A stretch of DNA of 64,000 nt from Chroococcus sp. FPU101 (GCF_017312365.1 NZ_BLJI01000024.1:1-64000); one strand, 5' to 3'. Positions 1-8,962 are shown, numbered from the stretch's first letter. Program-made: numbers and translations. Notes: generated by a model from the letters alone, not told the origin.

Positions 1-186
1 TTTTGTCCTCATTTCTTTGATGAGTTTAACCTATCTGTAGCCTATTTTTCAATAATTGGTATAACTCGATACTTGTCATATTTCTTTACAATATGGAGTA
101 TGGATTTGGCTTCCTTCTATAAAAACGAAATCAGCTTTCGACGTAATAGGATATAAACAAGCTAAAACAAAACTTTTTAACAATTT

Positions 187-816
187 ATGGAATGGCACAT
201 CACTGATGTTCAAAATTTAACTGTAATTGAGCAAGAAATTGAAAATAATGAGCTTAAACCCGCTATTATTGAAATTGTGCGCCGTATTATCCTAGAAACG
301 GCTGATTTTGAATATCAAAACTTAATGCAATTTTCCGAACGTGCCTTAAATGATGGGGCGGCGGCAATAGCGGCCAGAAGTACGATTATTGTTGATACAC
401 CGATGGTACAAGTGGGGATAGCATCTAATTTACAGCATACTTTTGCTAATCCTGTATATTGTGCGATCGAAACCATTACCCGACCTCAAAAAGATAAAAC
501 AAAAGCTGAATGGGGCATTATTACCCTAGCTAAACGATATCCTGAAGCGATTTTTGTTATTGGACAATCCTTAACAGCCCTTACTGGATTAATTGAATTA
601 ATCGAAGAACAAGAAGTTAAACCCGCTTTGATTATTGGAACACCTGCGGCATTTATTGAAGCTGATATCGCTAAAGAACGGCTTAAAGATACAGATATTC
701 CTTATATTACGATTAGTGGACGCAAAGGGGGCGCAATGGTCGCTGTAGCTATCGTCAATGCTCTAGTTGATTTAACTTGGCAAGCTTATGGACAAAATTC
801 TCATGCTCAAGAATAA
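187..816 (+). CDS. cobH: Precorrin-8X methylmutase (CobH/CbiC family)
   Basis: This cytoplasmic enzyme moves a methyl group from C-11 to C-12 of precorrin-8X, giving hydrogenobyrinate (or the cobalt form) in corrinoid synthesis. The 209-aa length is usual for the family. The opening MEWHITDVQNL, the TADFEY segment near residue 40, the AARSTIIVDTPMVQVGI core and the late ISGRKGGAMVAVAIVNAL are what I recognise. The histidine often seen just before the T-x-DFEY segment in characterised CobH proteins appears as leucine here (RRIILETADFEY). I believe cyanobacterial members often deviate there but cannot confirm it. The gene faces thiC, and a palindromic hairpin lies between them. No other cobalamin gene is visible in the window. 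Confidence 0.9.
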   Translation: MEWHITDVQNLTVIEQEIENNELKPAIIEIVRRIILETADFEYQNLMQFSERALNDGAAAIAARSTIIVDTPMVQVGIASNLQHTFANPVYCAIETITRPQKDKTKAEWGIITLAKRYPEAIFVIGQSLTALTGLIELIEEQEVKPALIIGTPAAFIEADIAKERLKDTDIPYITISGRKGGAMVAVAIVNALVDLTWQAYGQNSHAQE

Positions 817-868
817 ATTGAGAGTTTTTGGCTTAGAAACCAAGCCCCTACATTAATTAAATTTGTAG

Positions 869-887
869 GGGTTTGGTCTCCAAACCC
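869..887. terminator. Palindromic hairpin between convergent cobH and thiC
   Basis: The sequence GGGTTTGGTCTCCAAACCC forms an 8-bp perfect stem (GGGTTTGG/CCAAACCC) with a 3-nt loop. It lies between two converging genes, which suits a bidirectional terminator. The exact reverse complement of the same 19-mer occurs at 19818-19836, again between converging genes, so this is a dispersed repeat. Terminator function is inferred from position. Confidence 0.6.
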
Positions 888-901
888 TTATGATTTGTTC
901 G

Positions 902-2293
<1,392 letters not shown>

Positions 2294-2300
2294 CTATAAA

Positions 2301-2378
2301 CAGCTTCCCTACGCTGGTATTAGCCAGTCTCAGGTTCTAAGGGTATTTCTCAGCCTGTCTATTCAGGCACCCCTAGCT
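2301..2378 (-). promoter_or_regulatory. TPP riboswitch controlling thiC
   Basis: Read on the minus strand the segment holds the conserved THI-box elements in order: GGGGTGCC, the CAGGCTGAGA core, ATACCC, AACCTGA, and the closing AGCGTAGGGAAGCTG. The element ends about 20 nt before the thiC start, so the likely mechanism is masking of the ribosome binding site or attenuation. No separate terminator hairpin is evident between aptamer and start. Confidence 0.93.
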
Positions 2379-2479
2379 ATGTCTGGATTGTATCATTAAG
2401 TAAGAGGGTAGTTTGATTTTGCACAGAATGTCATAAGATTTGGTATATTGCCTAGAATCGGTGAACAAGACTAGCAAAT

Positions 2480-2584
2480 CTAGAAAAATTTATCTTTTAA
2501 GTATAAGATTTTTTGCGCCTTACTGAATATATTCATATCAAAGTCTCGCGTCAAGATTTCCAGATCTAGAACCCAAAGACTCAA
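2480..2584 (-). pseudogene. Truncated remnant of a PIN-domain (VapC-like) toxin
   Basis: A 34-codon frame begins with TTG overlapping the antitoxin stop codon (TTGA), the coupling arrangement typical of antitoxin-toxin pairs. Its start, LSLWVLDLEIL, resembles the SLWVLDTDxL opening of VapC-type PIN nucleases. The reading then turns into unrelated sequence and stops. The second expected PIN acidic residue is disturbed (DLE instead of DTD). All further catalytic residues are absent, so no active nuclease can be made. The assignment rests on about eleven residues plus context and could be chance. Confidence 0.4.
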
Positions 2585-2908
2585 TCTTTAACCTCCGTAT
2601 TTTCCTCATCTAATGCTTGTCTATAATCTTGAATATACTGCTGAACTGTCTCAAAATCTGGATTATCTTTAAATACTCCTGCAAACTTCATCCAAGGCTT
2701 TTCGAGTTGTTGTGATTGAGGAATTTCGATTTTTAAGGGGATAACTTCTATATTTTCTAAATGGGAAGCAACCATTTTTTTAGGCTTTCTATTGCCTGTT
2801 TATCAGTTGATGCTTCAACACGACAATTAGGTAATTCAAATACAGACGCTATGATTTTTCCTGTATCAGTTCGTTCTAGTAAAATATGTAAGGTAAATGA
2901 TTCGCCAT
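2581..2908 (-). pseudogene. Frameshifted antitoxin-like small protein
   Basis: Two overlapping frames together read as one small protein of a family I recall as antitoxin partners of PIN toxins in cyanobacteria. The first frame gives FTLHILLERTDTGKIIAS, then VFELPNCRVEAS. The second frame gives LENIEVIPLKIEIP, EKPWMKFAGVFKDNPDF and a charged tail. They change register at a run of seven A residues (plus-strand 2774-2780). One more A would restore AIESLKKMVASHLENIEV. Near the start, one extra T in the run at 2894-2896 would let the ATG at 2908 give MANHFTLHILLE. The second frame alone can make a 64-aa protein from 2775. Programmed slippage on A7 is possible but unproven. Confidence 0.55.
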
Positions 2909-3533
2909 CTCCCAAGAACGAGGTGAGGGCTAAGAGGACTGTTGCGGGTCGAATTGGTGTAATAATGGAGTTCGATAAGCCAAAAAAGCGACGATTTGCT
3001 CATCAATTTTTCCATTGAACGCATACATTTTAAAACTATCAAAGTCAGGTTCTACAGATAGATGCAAAAAACGATTAGCTAAAGGTGCAGGCATTTCAAA
3101 CACCGATGTACGGTCTTCTTTACGGTTTCCTGCGGTCCAAATGAACCAATTTTCAGGTACTTGATAACTGCCGACATCTCGATCTAAAATTAGCTGTTGG
3201 GCGACTCCTGGCATGACTGGGGGTGCCATATTTAATTCATTTAGAAATAAAATCCCTTTTCCTTTGCGGGGGAGAAATTCGGGAGGATACCAAGTAGAAA
3301 TACCTTTTTGGGTATCATTTTCATCGGGAACCGCGACAGGTAAACCGCTTAAGTCAGTGGGTGCAAGTTGACTGAGACGCACATCAATAAAATCTAGGTT
3401 ATTTTCTCTAGCAACTTGGGAAACGATACTAGATTTACCAATTCCAGGCGCTCCCCAAATCATCGTACTAAGTAAGATAAAGTTGATGGGTAATTAGGCT
3501 GTTTAAGTAGGTTTTCAGGGCAGAGGGAGTCAT
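2897..3533 (-). pseudogene. Broken MoxR-type AAA+ ATPase
   Basis: The central 177 codons (2930-3463) carry a Walker A loop (GAPGIGKS), a Walker B-like strand (GILFLNELN), a sensor region (WFIWTAGNRKED) and LANRFLHL, as in MoxR-like chaperone ATPases. Both ends are damaged. The true start appears to be the ATG at 3533 (MTPSALKTYLNSLITHQL), which lies in a different register from the ATPase core, so one base was gained or lost near 3470. At the other end the frame reads HQFDPQQSS, then TAG, then PSPRSWEMANHL. Relatives read WPSPRSWEMA there, so TAG replaces TGG. Homology ends at the antitoxin-like gene. It is probably inactive. Confidence 0.75.
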
Positions 3534-3565
3534 TTACAGGTAATAGAATAAAAAATAAGTCAAGT

Positions 3566-3907
3566 ATGAAGATTCCTAATAGTGCCATTATTCCCGATGC
3601 TAAAATAACTAAATATCTGTTGGTATATCAAAAACAAGACGATAAATCTAAATTTCTAGCTCAAGGTGGCTTTACCCAAGATAACCCAGAACAATTAAAA
3701 CTAGCCATCCGATATTTAGCTGATAATAACAGAGCGATAGAGGACATAAAGAATGAATATGGAACGTTTTATCGTGTAGAAGGAGAATTGATTAGCATTG
3801 CAGGACAAAACTTGTTAGTGATTACTATTTGGCTGCATCGGAAAATAGATAATCAATTTCAATTTATTACACTTAAACCAAAAAAGGAGAAGAAAATAAA
3901 TGCTTGA
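3566..3907 (+). CDS. DUF6883 domain protein
   Basis: This 113-aa protein matches my recollection of the DUF6883 family: an opening of the type IPNSAIIPDAKITKYLL, a middle NEYGTFYRVEGELISIAGQNLLVITIW, and a basic tail. The family occurs as stand-alone proteins and as C-terminal domains of polymorphic toxins, usually next to a DUF4926 protein, so a toxin-like role is suggested but not shown. It overlaps the following gene by 8 bases, so the two are almost certainly co-translated. There is no signal peptide or membrane segment. It sits just downstream of the decayed MoxR and toxin-antitoxin remnants. Confidence 0.7.
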   Translation: MKIPNSAIIPDAKITKYLLVYQKQDDKSKFLAQGGFTQDNPEQLKLAIRYLADNNRAIEDIKNEYGTFYRVEGELISIAGQNLLVITIWLHRKIDNQFQFITLKPKKEKKINA

Positions 3908-4139
3908 TTTATATCAAAAAGTCTCTTTAAATCGTGATTTTCCCGAGTATAACTTAGTCAAAGGTGATATAGCCACTGTGATTGATCTCGTCCCTCACCC
4001 CGAACAAGGTGAAGATGGATATGTTTTAGAGATTTTTAACGCTGTTGGCGAATCGATTAACGTTATTATTGTCCCTATGTCTGCCGTTGAAACTTTAAAA
4101 GATGATGAGATTTTATCAGTTCGTTTGCTTACAAATTAA
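3900..4139 (+). CDS. DUF4926 domain protein, partner of the preceding DUF6883 gene
   Basis: A 79-aa acidic protein reading LYQKVSLNRDFPEYNLVKGDIATVIDLV, then EDGYVLEIFNAVGE, then an acidic tail with VRLLTN, the usual DUF4926 pattern of a small beta-rich fold. It starts inside the end of the DUF6883 gene (8-base overlap). An AAGGAGAAG stretch at 3887-3895 serves as a strong ribosome binding site. DUF4926 proteins commonly accompany DUF6883 proteins, and an immunity or antitoxin role is a reasonable inference. No experiment that I know of settles this. Confidence 0.75.
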   Translation: MLDLYQKVSLNRDFPEYNLVKGDIATVIDLVPHPEQGEDGYVLEIFNAVGESINVIIVPMSAVETLKDDEILSVRLLTN

Positions 4140-4181
4140 GATATTTACTTTTATGCGTTAAATTATAAAGATTGACAAAAA

Positions 4182-4775
4182 TTATTTAATGTGAAAGTGA
4201 TAGAAGGCGATTCGATGTCTAACTTTAGCATCCGTATCTTGAGCCAGTATTTTAATGATTCTTTTAGGGGTTTTGGGATGAGATGCAACCCGACATCGTA
4301 CTTGTACATCTTGATCGCTTGCTAGGTATTCTAGAAGATTTTCAGAGGTATTGCGATGGGATGCAACATTAGAGCGTACCTGTGCATCTGGATCTTTAGC
4401 TAAAATTTCTAAAAAGATTAAAGGTGTATTTTGATCTTTTGCTAATTCTATTCGATCTTTATGTCTGGCGGCTCCTTCTAAAATAAACTCTGATATTTGT
4501 TTAAGTTTGAGCAGTTTTTTGAGAATAACGATATTGATTTCTGAGATTAGATTAGGATTTTCTAAGAGTAAAAGATCAAACATTGGATTATCTAACAAGA
4601 CTTGAGGAAATTTAGCCCCCAACTTAAGTAATAATTTTGATGGTGTGCTAGGATTTGTTGCTACAGCTTTTAGAATTTCTTGATCTTGAGCATACAAAGT
4701 TGCTAATTTCTGTAAACGTTCAGGAGAGGTTTTTATAGACACTGCTTCTTGTTGAGGAGTTAATACAGGTTTCAT
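4182..4775 (-). CDS. Leucine-rich-repeat-variant (LRV) protein
   Basis: A 197-aa soluble protein. The C-terminal half carries tandem alpha-helical units of about 24 residues: AKDPDAQVRSNVASHRNTSENLL, then ASDQDVQVRCRVASHPKTPKRII, then AQDTDAKVRHRIAFY. The D-x-VR-x-x-VASH-x-x-T core is typical of LRV or HEAT-like repeats. The N-terminal half has looser units (TPSKLLLKLGAKFPQVLLDNPM). Such proteins are protein-interaction scaffolds, and no catalytic motif is seen. Longer family members carry an N-terminal iron-sulfur segment that is missing here. The last unit ends abruptly (FYHFHIK), which may reflect a truncated array. Confidence 0.7.
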   Translation of the reverse strand: MKPVLTPQQEAVSIKTSPERLQKLATLYAQDQEILKAVATNPSTPSKLLLKLGAKFPQVLLDNPMFDLLLLENPNLISEINIVILKKLLKLKQISEFILEGAARHKDRIELAKDQNTPLIFLEILAKDPDAQVRSNVASHRNTSENLLEYLASDQDVQVRCRVASHPKTPKRIIKILAQDTDAKVRHRIAFYHFHIK

Positions 4776-4880
4776 CGGTCTTGTCGTCTTAATAATTTTT
4801 GTCGTGCTGATTAGAATAAAATCTAGCTAATTCGATTTAAAGCAAAATCACGGATAACTTGAGGATATCAATCTATTAGC

Positions 4881-5059
4881 TAACGTCAGTTCGGGATAAG
4901 CGTTCAATAAGCACCGACCCTTTAGGGTTTGTGCTATCAATTGCGTTGACCGCCGACGCGGTCACCACGCAATGAGATTGACCCTAGCCTGCGTCAGTAG
5001 GCTTGGTAATCGTAGCCCCATTCAGTCTGCAGGCTAAGTGTTATCCCGAACTCAGCTTA
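4881..5059. mobile_element. MITE-like element with IS982-type terminal repeats
   Basis: This 179-bp noncoding element begins at 4881 with TAACGTCAG followed by TTCGGGATAAGC. That is identical over 22 bp to the reversed right end of the IS element at 6709-7694. Its right end (5041-5059) is the inverted TTATCCCGAA-CTCAGCTTA version, with three mismatches in 19. Inside lies a strong hairpin at 4940-4973 (GACCGC/GCGGTC extended by TTGCGT/ACGCAA). There is no open reading frame. It could be mobilised by the transposase of related full elements. No target duplication is obvious. Confidence 0.7.
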
Positions 5060-5149
5060 ACTGACATCTTACCGCCTAAAATGAAATCTATGGCATTTTT
5101 TCTATTAGTAATTAATTGCTTAACGATTCTCTCAATTCAGGGCAGAAGC

Positions 5150-5497
5150 TCAAAATTTAAGTGGCATTTCTTGGTCAGGTGATATTGGAACAGCATCATC
5201 AAACGCTTCGGTATTGCCAGGGGATTCTCGGCTTTGAGTTCCTCTTTGTTGAATATTTAAATTATGTTCTAGTTTTCTCTCTTCTTGTTGTTGAATTTGT
5301 TCGATATTTTGCTCTTGCTGCGGTTGAGTTTCTAATTGCTGACTTTCTTGAGCGTTTTGTGGCTTATCCTGCTCGACCAACTCTTGAGTATTTTCGCCAC
5401 GATTCTGCGCTGCAATATCACGGAATCGACTATCAAAAGTTAAAATAGATAAGGTGAGCAGAGTTAAGGTGATTAAAAAATAGACAATTTTGTTCAT
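5150..5497 (-). CDS. Glutamine-rich exported or membrane-anchored protein
   Basis: About 115 residues from the ATG at 5497 (MNKIVYFLITLTLLTLSIL), preferred over the upstream ATG at 5512 because GAGA lies at a suitable distance. After one hydrophobic segment, which may be a signal or an anchor, the chain is low in complexity and dominated by Gln and Glu. It ends AFDDAVPISPDQEMPLKF. No cysteine or catalytic pattern is present, and I recognise no family. It is the third gene of a same-strand set with the TPR protein and the small exported protein upstream, 34 bases behind the TPR gene. All three lie between two related mobile elements. Confidence 0.6.
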   Translation of the reverse strand: MNKIVYFLITLTLLTLSILTFDSRFRDIAAQNRGENTQELVEQDKPQNAQESQQLETQPQQEQNIEQIQQQEERKLEHNLNIQQRGTQSRESPGNTEAFDDAVPISPDQEMPLKF

Positions 5498-5531
5498 GAT
5501 GATTTCTCTCATTTAAAAATGGCAGTAATGT

Positions 5532-6248
5532 TTACCGAAGTTGAGCCAGATTATCTTGAATCTGTGACTCTAAAACAGTATCATTAATTTCTCGGCTCAA
5601 GGGGAGTGCTTGCTCGAAAATATTCTTCGCTTGAGCCATCTGTCCAAGAGCTTGATAGATTAACCCTATCGAGTTTAAGGTATTAGCTTCTTTGAGAATA
5701 TCTCCAACTTCTTGATAGATTGCTAGAGATTTTTGGTAGTGAGCTAAGGAAGTTTGTAAGTCTTTTTTGCTTTGATGGACTAAAGCCATGCTATTAAGGG
5801 TAGCCGCCTCACCAAGTCGATTTTGAACGGAGCTATAGGCGATTAAGGCTTGATTGTAGGTGTTTAACGCCATTTGTTTCTCTCCCTGGGCTTGATAAAC
5901 ATCTCCCAAGTCACTTAAAGCTTGAGCTTGACCTAATGGCTGTTGTAAATCTTGGAAGATATCCGCAGCACGAGTTAAAGTATTAATTGCATCTGTATAG
6001 TTGCCTTGAGAATAATGAATCCGTCCAATCTGGGTTAAGGCGATTGCTTGTTCTTGAATATTATTATTGTTTTCGGCTTGAACAAGAGCTTGTTGAGCTT
6101 GGAGTAATCGGCTAGCCTGACTTGAAGTAATATTAGCTGACTGAGCGAAAACAATGATTGATGTTTTGAAGGTGAAAACTACTGTCAAACTAAACCAGAT
6201 CAGATAAACAAACAGATTTTTTATTTTTATCATAATTGACGTAAACAC
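5532..6248 (-). CDS. Exported tetratricopeptide-repeat protein
   Basis: A 238-aa protein with an N-terminal hydrophobic segment (about residues 10-34, ending VFAQSA), probably a signal peptide. Four to five TPR units of about 40 residues follow, for example IGRIHYSQGNYTDAINTLTRAADIF, then LGDVYQAQGEKQMALNTYNQALIAY, then IGLIYQALGQMAQAKNIFEQAL. The longer units resemble the Kinesin-light-chain/TPR_12 style. It is likely a periplasmic or outer-membrane-associated scaffold for protein contacts. It lies 30 bases after the small exported protein gene (stop 6279) and before the Gln-rich protein, so the three look like one operon. Confidence 0.8.
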   Translation of the reverse strand: MFTSIMIKIKNLFVYLIWFSLTVVFTFKTSIIVFAQSANITSSQASRLLQAQQALVQAENNNNIQEQAIALTQIGRIHYSQGNYTDAINTLTRAADIFQDLQQPLGQAQALSDLGDVYQAQGEKQMALNTYNQALIAYSSVQNRLGEAATLNSMALVHQSKKDLQTSLAHYQKSLAIYQEVGDILKEANTLNSIGLIYQALGQMAQAKNIFEQALPLSREINDTVLESQIQDNLAQLR

Positions 6249-6278
6249 AAACGATTGAATAATTTGAAGTAGTTAAGA

Positions 6279-6656
6279 TTAACGACCTGAATTTCCTTGA
6301 ATCATAAATTCAAGCTGTTCTTGTACTTCCTGTATATAGTTTTTGTGAGTGGCTACACCATATTGATCGCTTAATAAACAACCCGCTACGGCAGCTTGAA
6401 CAACTTTTTGAGCGTTTATATTTCCCGAGCCAAATTCGGATTCAAAAACTCCATAACCAGGAATTCCCTGCTTTTCTAAATAGCCTTGGTAAGCCATGCT
6501 AGCTAAAGTTTCTGGTGCAATATAGGGCTGAGGTTCTCTGATGCACTTAGACGGGTTAGCTTCAGAGGTAGCTTGGGCGTTAGCTAATTGAGGAATAAAA
6601 ACGGTTGTTACTATCGAGAAAAAAGTAATAAAACTTAAAGAAATAAAATTTTTCAT
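6279..6656 (-). CDS. Small exported protein of unknown function
   Basis: A 125-aa protein with a clear signal peptide: MKNF, a hydrophobic core, and a probable cleavage after QLANAQA near residue 28. The mature part has two cysteines (CIREP near 38 and GCLL near 94) that could form a disulfide. It also contains the stretch ASMAYQGYLEKQGIPGYG, which reads like a conserved cyanobacterial exported-protein motif, but I cannot name the family. It is first in the three-gene minus-strand set. Its upstream region ends about 50 bases before the IS terminal repeat at 6709. Confidence 0.65.
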   Translation of the reverse strand: MKNFISLSFITFFSIVTTVFIPQLANAQATSEANPSKCIREPQPYIAPETLASMAYQGYLEKQGIPGYGVFESEFGSGNINAQKVVQAAVAGCLLSDQYGVATHKNYIQEVQEQLEFMIQGNSGR

Positions 6657-6708
6657 TGCTTTTGCAGTTAGACTAAAAAAAACTCGATTTAGACTTAAAA
6701 TATTATAT

Positions 6709-7694
6709 TAACGTCAGTTCGGGATCAGGAAATCAAGAAAAGGCGGGAGCATTTTAAGCTTAAAGAAATTGGAATTAATCAGCACCCCCACCTATATCTA
6801 GTAAAGACAGCATTATTTTGTCATGTAGATGATTTCTGTCAAAAATTTGAACCCAAATGGCACTCAGAAGTCCTATCAGCCCAAGTAAAAAGCCGTAAAC
6901 GAGCTAAAAAATTGATTTTGAGCGAAATTATGACCATTCTAATCGCCTTCCATCAAAATCATTACCAAAATTTTAAACACTACTACCTCGATTACGTCTG
7001 CGTCTAAAAAGCGAGGAGCCTTCCCGCAACTGCCTAGTTATCAAAGATTTGTCGAATGGATGCCCTCGACGTTGCTACCTCGCTCGTGTCTATCTCCAGA
7101 CCTGTTTTGGCCAATGTACAGGCATCAGTTTTCGTATAGGCTACAGCACTTCTTCGTTTGTCATAATCGTCGGATTGCGAGTCATCGAGTTTTCCAAAAT
7201 CTAGCCGTTTGCGGAAAGACTTCTGTTGATTGGTTCTTCGGTTTTAAGCTGCATTTGGTTGTTAATGAATTAGGAGAACTGTTAAAGGTTTACGTCACTC
7301 CAGGAAATGTCGATGATCGTCAGCCAGTACCTCATCTTCTTAGCTCTTTGTGGGGAAAAGTTTTTGCCGACAGAGGTTACATTTCTCAATTATTGACCGA
7401 GCAGTTAAGGCAAGAAAAAGGGCCTATCGTTCTTTGTCAAACCTCGAAAGAATATGAAAAATCAATTAATGCTACTTCATGATAAGCTTTTAGCTCGTCA
7501 ACGCTCTATCCCTATCGACCATTATTGATCAACTCAAAAATCTTTCCCTTTCTTGACATTCTCGTCATCGTAGCCCCGTCAATTTTTGCGTTAATCTTCT
7601 TTGTGGCTTGATCGCTTATTGCCATCAACCTAAAAAGCCTTCTCTTTCTCTAGATTAGACTTTACCTTTATTTGCTTATCCCGAACTGACGTTA
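6709..7694 (+). mobile_element. IS982-family insertion sequence, degenerate
   Basis: An element of about 986 bp bounded by inverted repeats: TAACGTCAGTTCGGGAT at 6709-6725 and its inverse ending at 7694. Size and transposase sequence fit the IS982 family. The transposase carries several frameshifts, so the copy is inactive. No convincing target duplication is visible at its flanks (TATTATAT to the left, GTTAGGGT to the right). Its right end matches the left end of the MITE-like element at 4881. Confidence 0.85.
6800..7658 (+). pseudogene. IS982-type transposase, several frameshifts
   Basis: Pieces in different frames reconstruct a DDE transposase. The first runs from HVDDFCQKFEPKWHSEVL to AFHQNHYQNFKHYYLDYVCV and stops. 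PSYQRFVEWMPSTLLP follows, then in another register ARVYLQTCFGQCTGISF. Next come VCHNRRIASHRVFQNLAV, DWFFGFKLHLVVNELGELL, TPGNVDDRQPVPHL, KVFADRGYISQLL, and finally the tail [18 protein letters not shown]. At least three frameshifts separate these parts. The region around the first catalytic aspartate (after CTGISF) is unreadable. No complete protein can be made from this copy. Confidence 0.9.
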
Positions 7695-7804
7695 GTTAGG
7701 GTGGTAATAGCTATATTCTACTCAATGAAAAAGAAGGATTGATGTTTAAGGTTTGTCCGTAATCCAAAACCGATAAAAAAAGATAAGATATTCTTGCGTA
7801 TTGA

Positions 7805-8452
7805 ATGTGGATGGATAAAGTTATGGGGAGTCCAAACAGTATATTAATCTTATTTGCTCACCCTGCTCTTGAAAAGTCACGGATTAATCGACATTTGATT
7901 CGTGCTGTTCAAGGTTTAGAGGGTGTCACTGTACATGATCTTTATGAAACATATCCCGATTTTCAGATTAATGTCAAGATTGAACAAGATTTGTTATTAG
8001 CTCATGACATTATTATTTTTCATCATCCGTTTTATTGGTATAGTAGTCCCGCTATTCTAAAAGAGTGGCAAGATTTAGTATTAGAACATGGTTTCGCTTA
8101 TGGACATCGGGGAACTGCGTTAAAAGGGAAAAAGTTTTTAAGTGCTATTACAACTGGTGGAGGTGAACCTGCTTATTGTCGCAAAGGATATAACTATTTT
8201 ACGATTCGTGAACTTCTTGCACCCTTTGAACAGACTGCACATCTATGTGGAATGGAATATATACCGCCTTTTGTGGTTTATGGAACCCATCAACTTCAAA
8301 AAAACAACGAATTTGATAAATATGCAGTAGACTATCGTAATGTATTGATGGCACTGCGAGATAATAACATTGATTGGGAGAGCCTAAAAGCTTTTTATTA
8401 TTTTAATCAAAACTTAGAACAAGTGATTAAGATACCAACACATCAATCATAA
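7805..8452 (+). CDS. KefF-like NAD(P)H:quinone oxidoreductase
   Basis: A flavodoxin-fold protein of about 210 residues, related to KefF/YheR/MdaB-type quinone reductases. Supporting segments are ILILFAHPALEKSRINR (FMN-binding loop), VHDLYETYPDF, IIFHHPFYWYSSPAILKEWQDLVLEHGFAYG and the SAITTGGG turn. KefF activates the KefC potassium-proton antiporter during electrophile stress and reduces quinones. A KefC-type antiporter follows on the same strand about 510 bases downstream, separated by an opposing small gene. The start could be the first ATG or the internal MGSPNS. I am confident of the fold and moderately confident of the KefC partnership. Confidence 0.85.
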   Translation: MWMDKVMGSPNSILILFAHPALEKSRINRHLIRAVQGLEGVTVHDLYETYPDFQINVKIEQDLLLAHDIIIFHHPFYWYSSPAILKEWQDLVLEHGFAYGHRGTALKGKKFLSAITTGGGEPAYCRKGYNYFTIRELLAPFEQTAHLCGMEYIPPFVVYGTHQLQKNNEFDKYAVDYRNVLMALRDNNIDWESLKAFYYFNQNLEQVIKIPTHQS

Positions 8453-8484
8453 TCAGTAACAGGGTGGCTACTCATTAATGTAAT

Positions 8485-8832
8485 TCAAGGATTTGGGAAA
8501 AATACAACCTTTGTGACAATTCCTAATAAACCTGTAACCAAAATCCCAACAATGCTTAAAAAGCCAAGTGTGATAGTATTTAGACGTGCGTTAACTCCAT
8601 CAATACGTTTATTAGTATCATCAAAGCGTTTGTTAGTTTCGTCAAAACGTTGATCGGTTCTTTTATCCATTTGTGCGATTGTATTATTAATCGCTTTTAG
8701 CTGTTCATCAGTACGAACGATATGTATGTCCAGTTTTTTGTCTACCCCGTCTATTTTTCGCTCTAACTCATTAAACCGACTGTTGATTAGATCTTTGAGT
8801 TCTCTTAAATCGTTTTCTGTTACGGTAGACAT
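8485..8832 (-). CDS. Coiled-coil protein with C-terminal membrane anchor
   Basis: A 115-aa protein. Residues 5-85 form a long heptad-rich coiled coil with 7-residue repeats such as RFDETNKRFDDTNKRIDGV. A single hydrophobic helix follows (TLGFLSIVGILVTGLLGIV) with a short tail. The layout resembles Bdr- or hemolysin-XhlA-like small anchored coiled coils, which are common in cyanobacteria, and the function is unknown. It is inserted on the opposite strand between the KefF-like and KefC-like genes, where it would converge on the former and diverge from the latter. Confidence 0.65.
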   Translation of the reverse strand: MSTVTENDLRELKDLINSRFNELERKIDGVDKKLDIHIVRTDEQLKAINNTIAQMDKRTDQRFDETNKRFDDTNKRIDGVNARLNTITLGFLSIVGILVTGLLGIVTKVVFFPNP

Positions 8833-8962
8833 TTTTGATAAACTCCAAGAGAGTTAAAGATTTTTCTAGTCTAAAAGGAGTTTGCACCTTTAGGAGATTA
8901 CTACTTATATCATGGGGCTAAACCCATTTGTTTATTCATAACTGTTGTAGAGTGACCCATTT

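Noticed and set aside
2770-3018. Plus-strand frame of 85 codons opposite the antitoxin and MoxR remnants
   Set aside because: The minus strand gives recognisable protein sequence across the same bases, so this frame is a shadow.
6700-7705. Target-site duplication flanking the IS element
   Set aside because: The flanks TATTATAT and GTTAGGGT do not match, so no duplication can be claimed.
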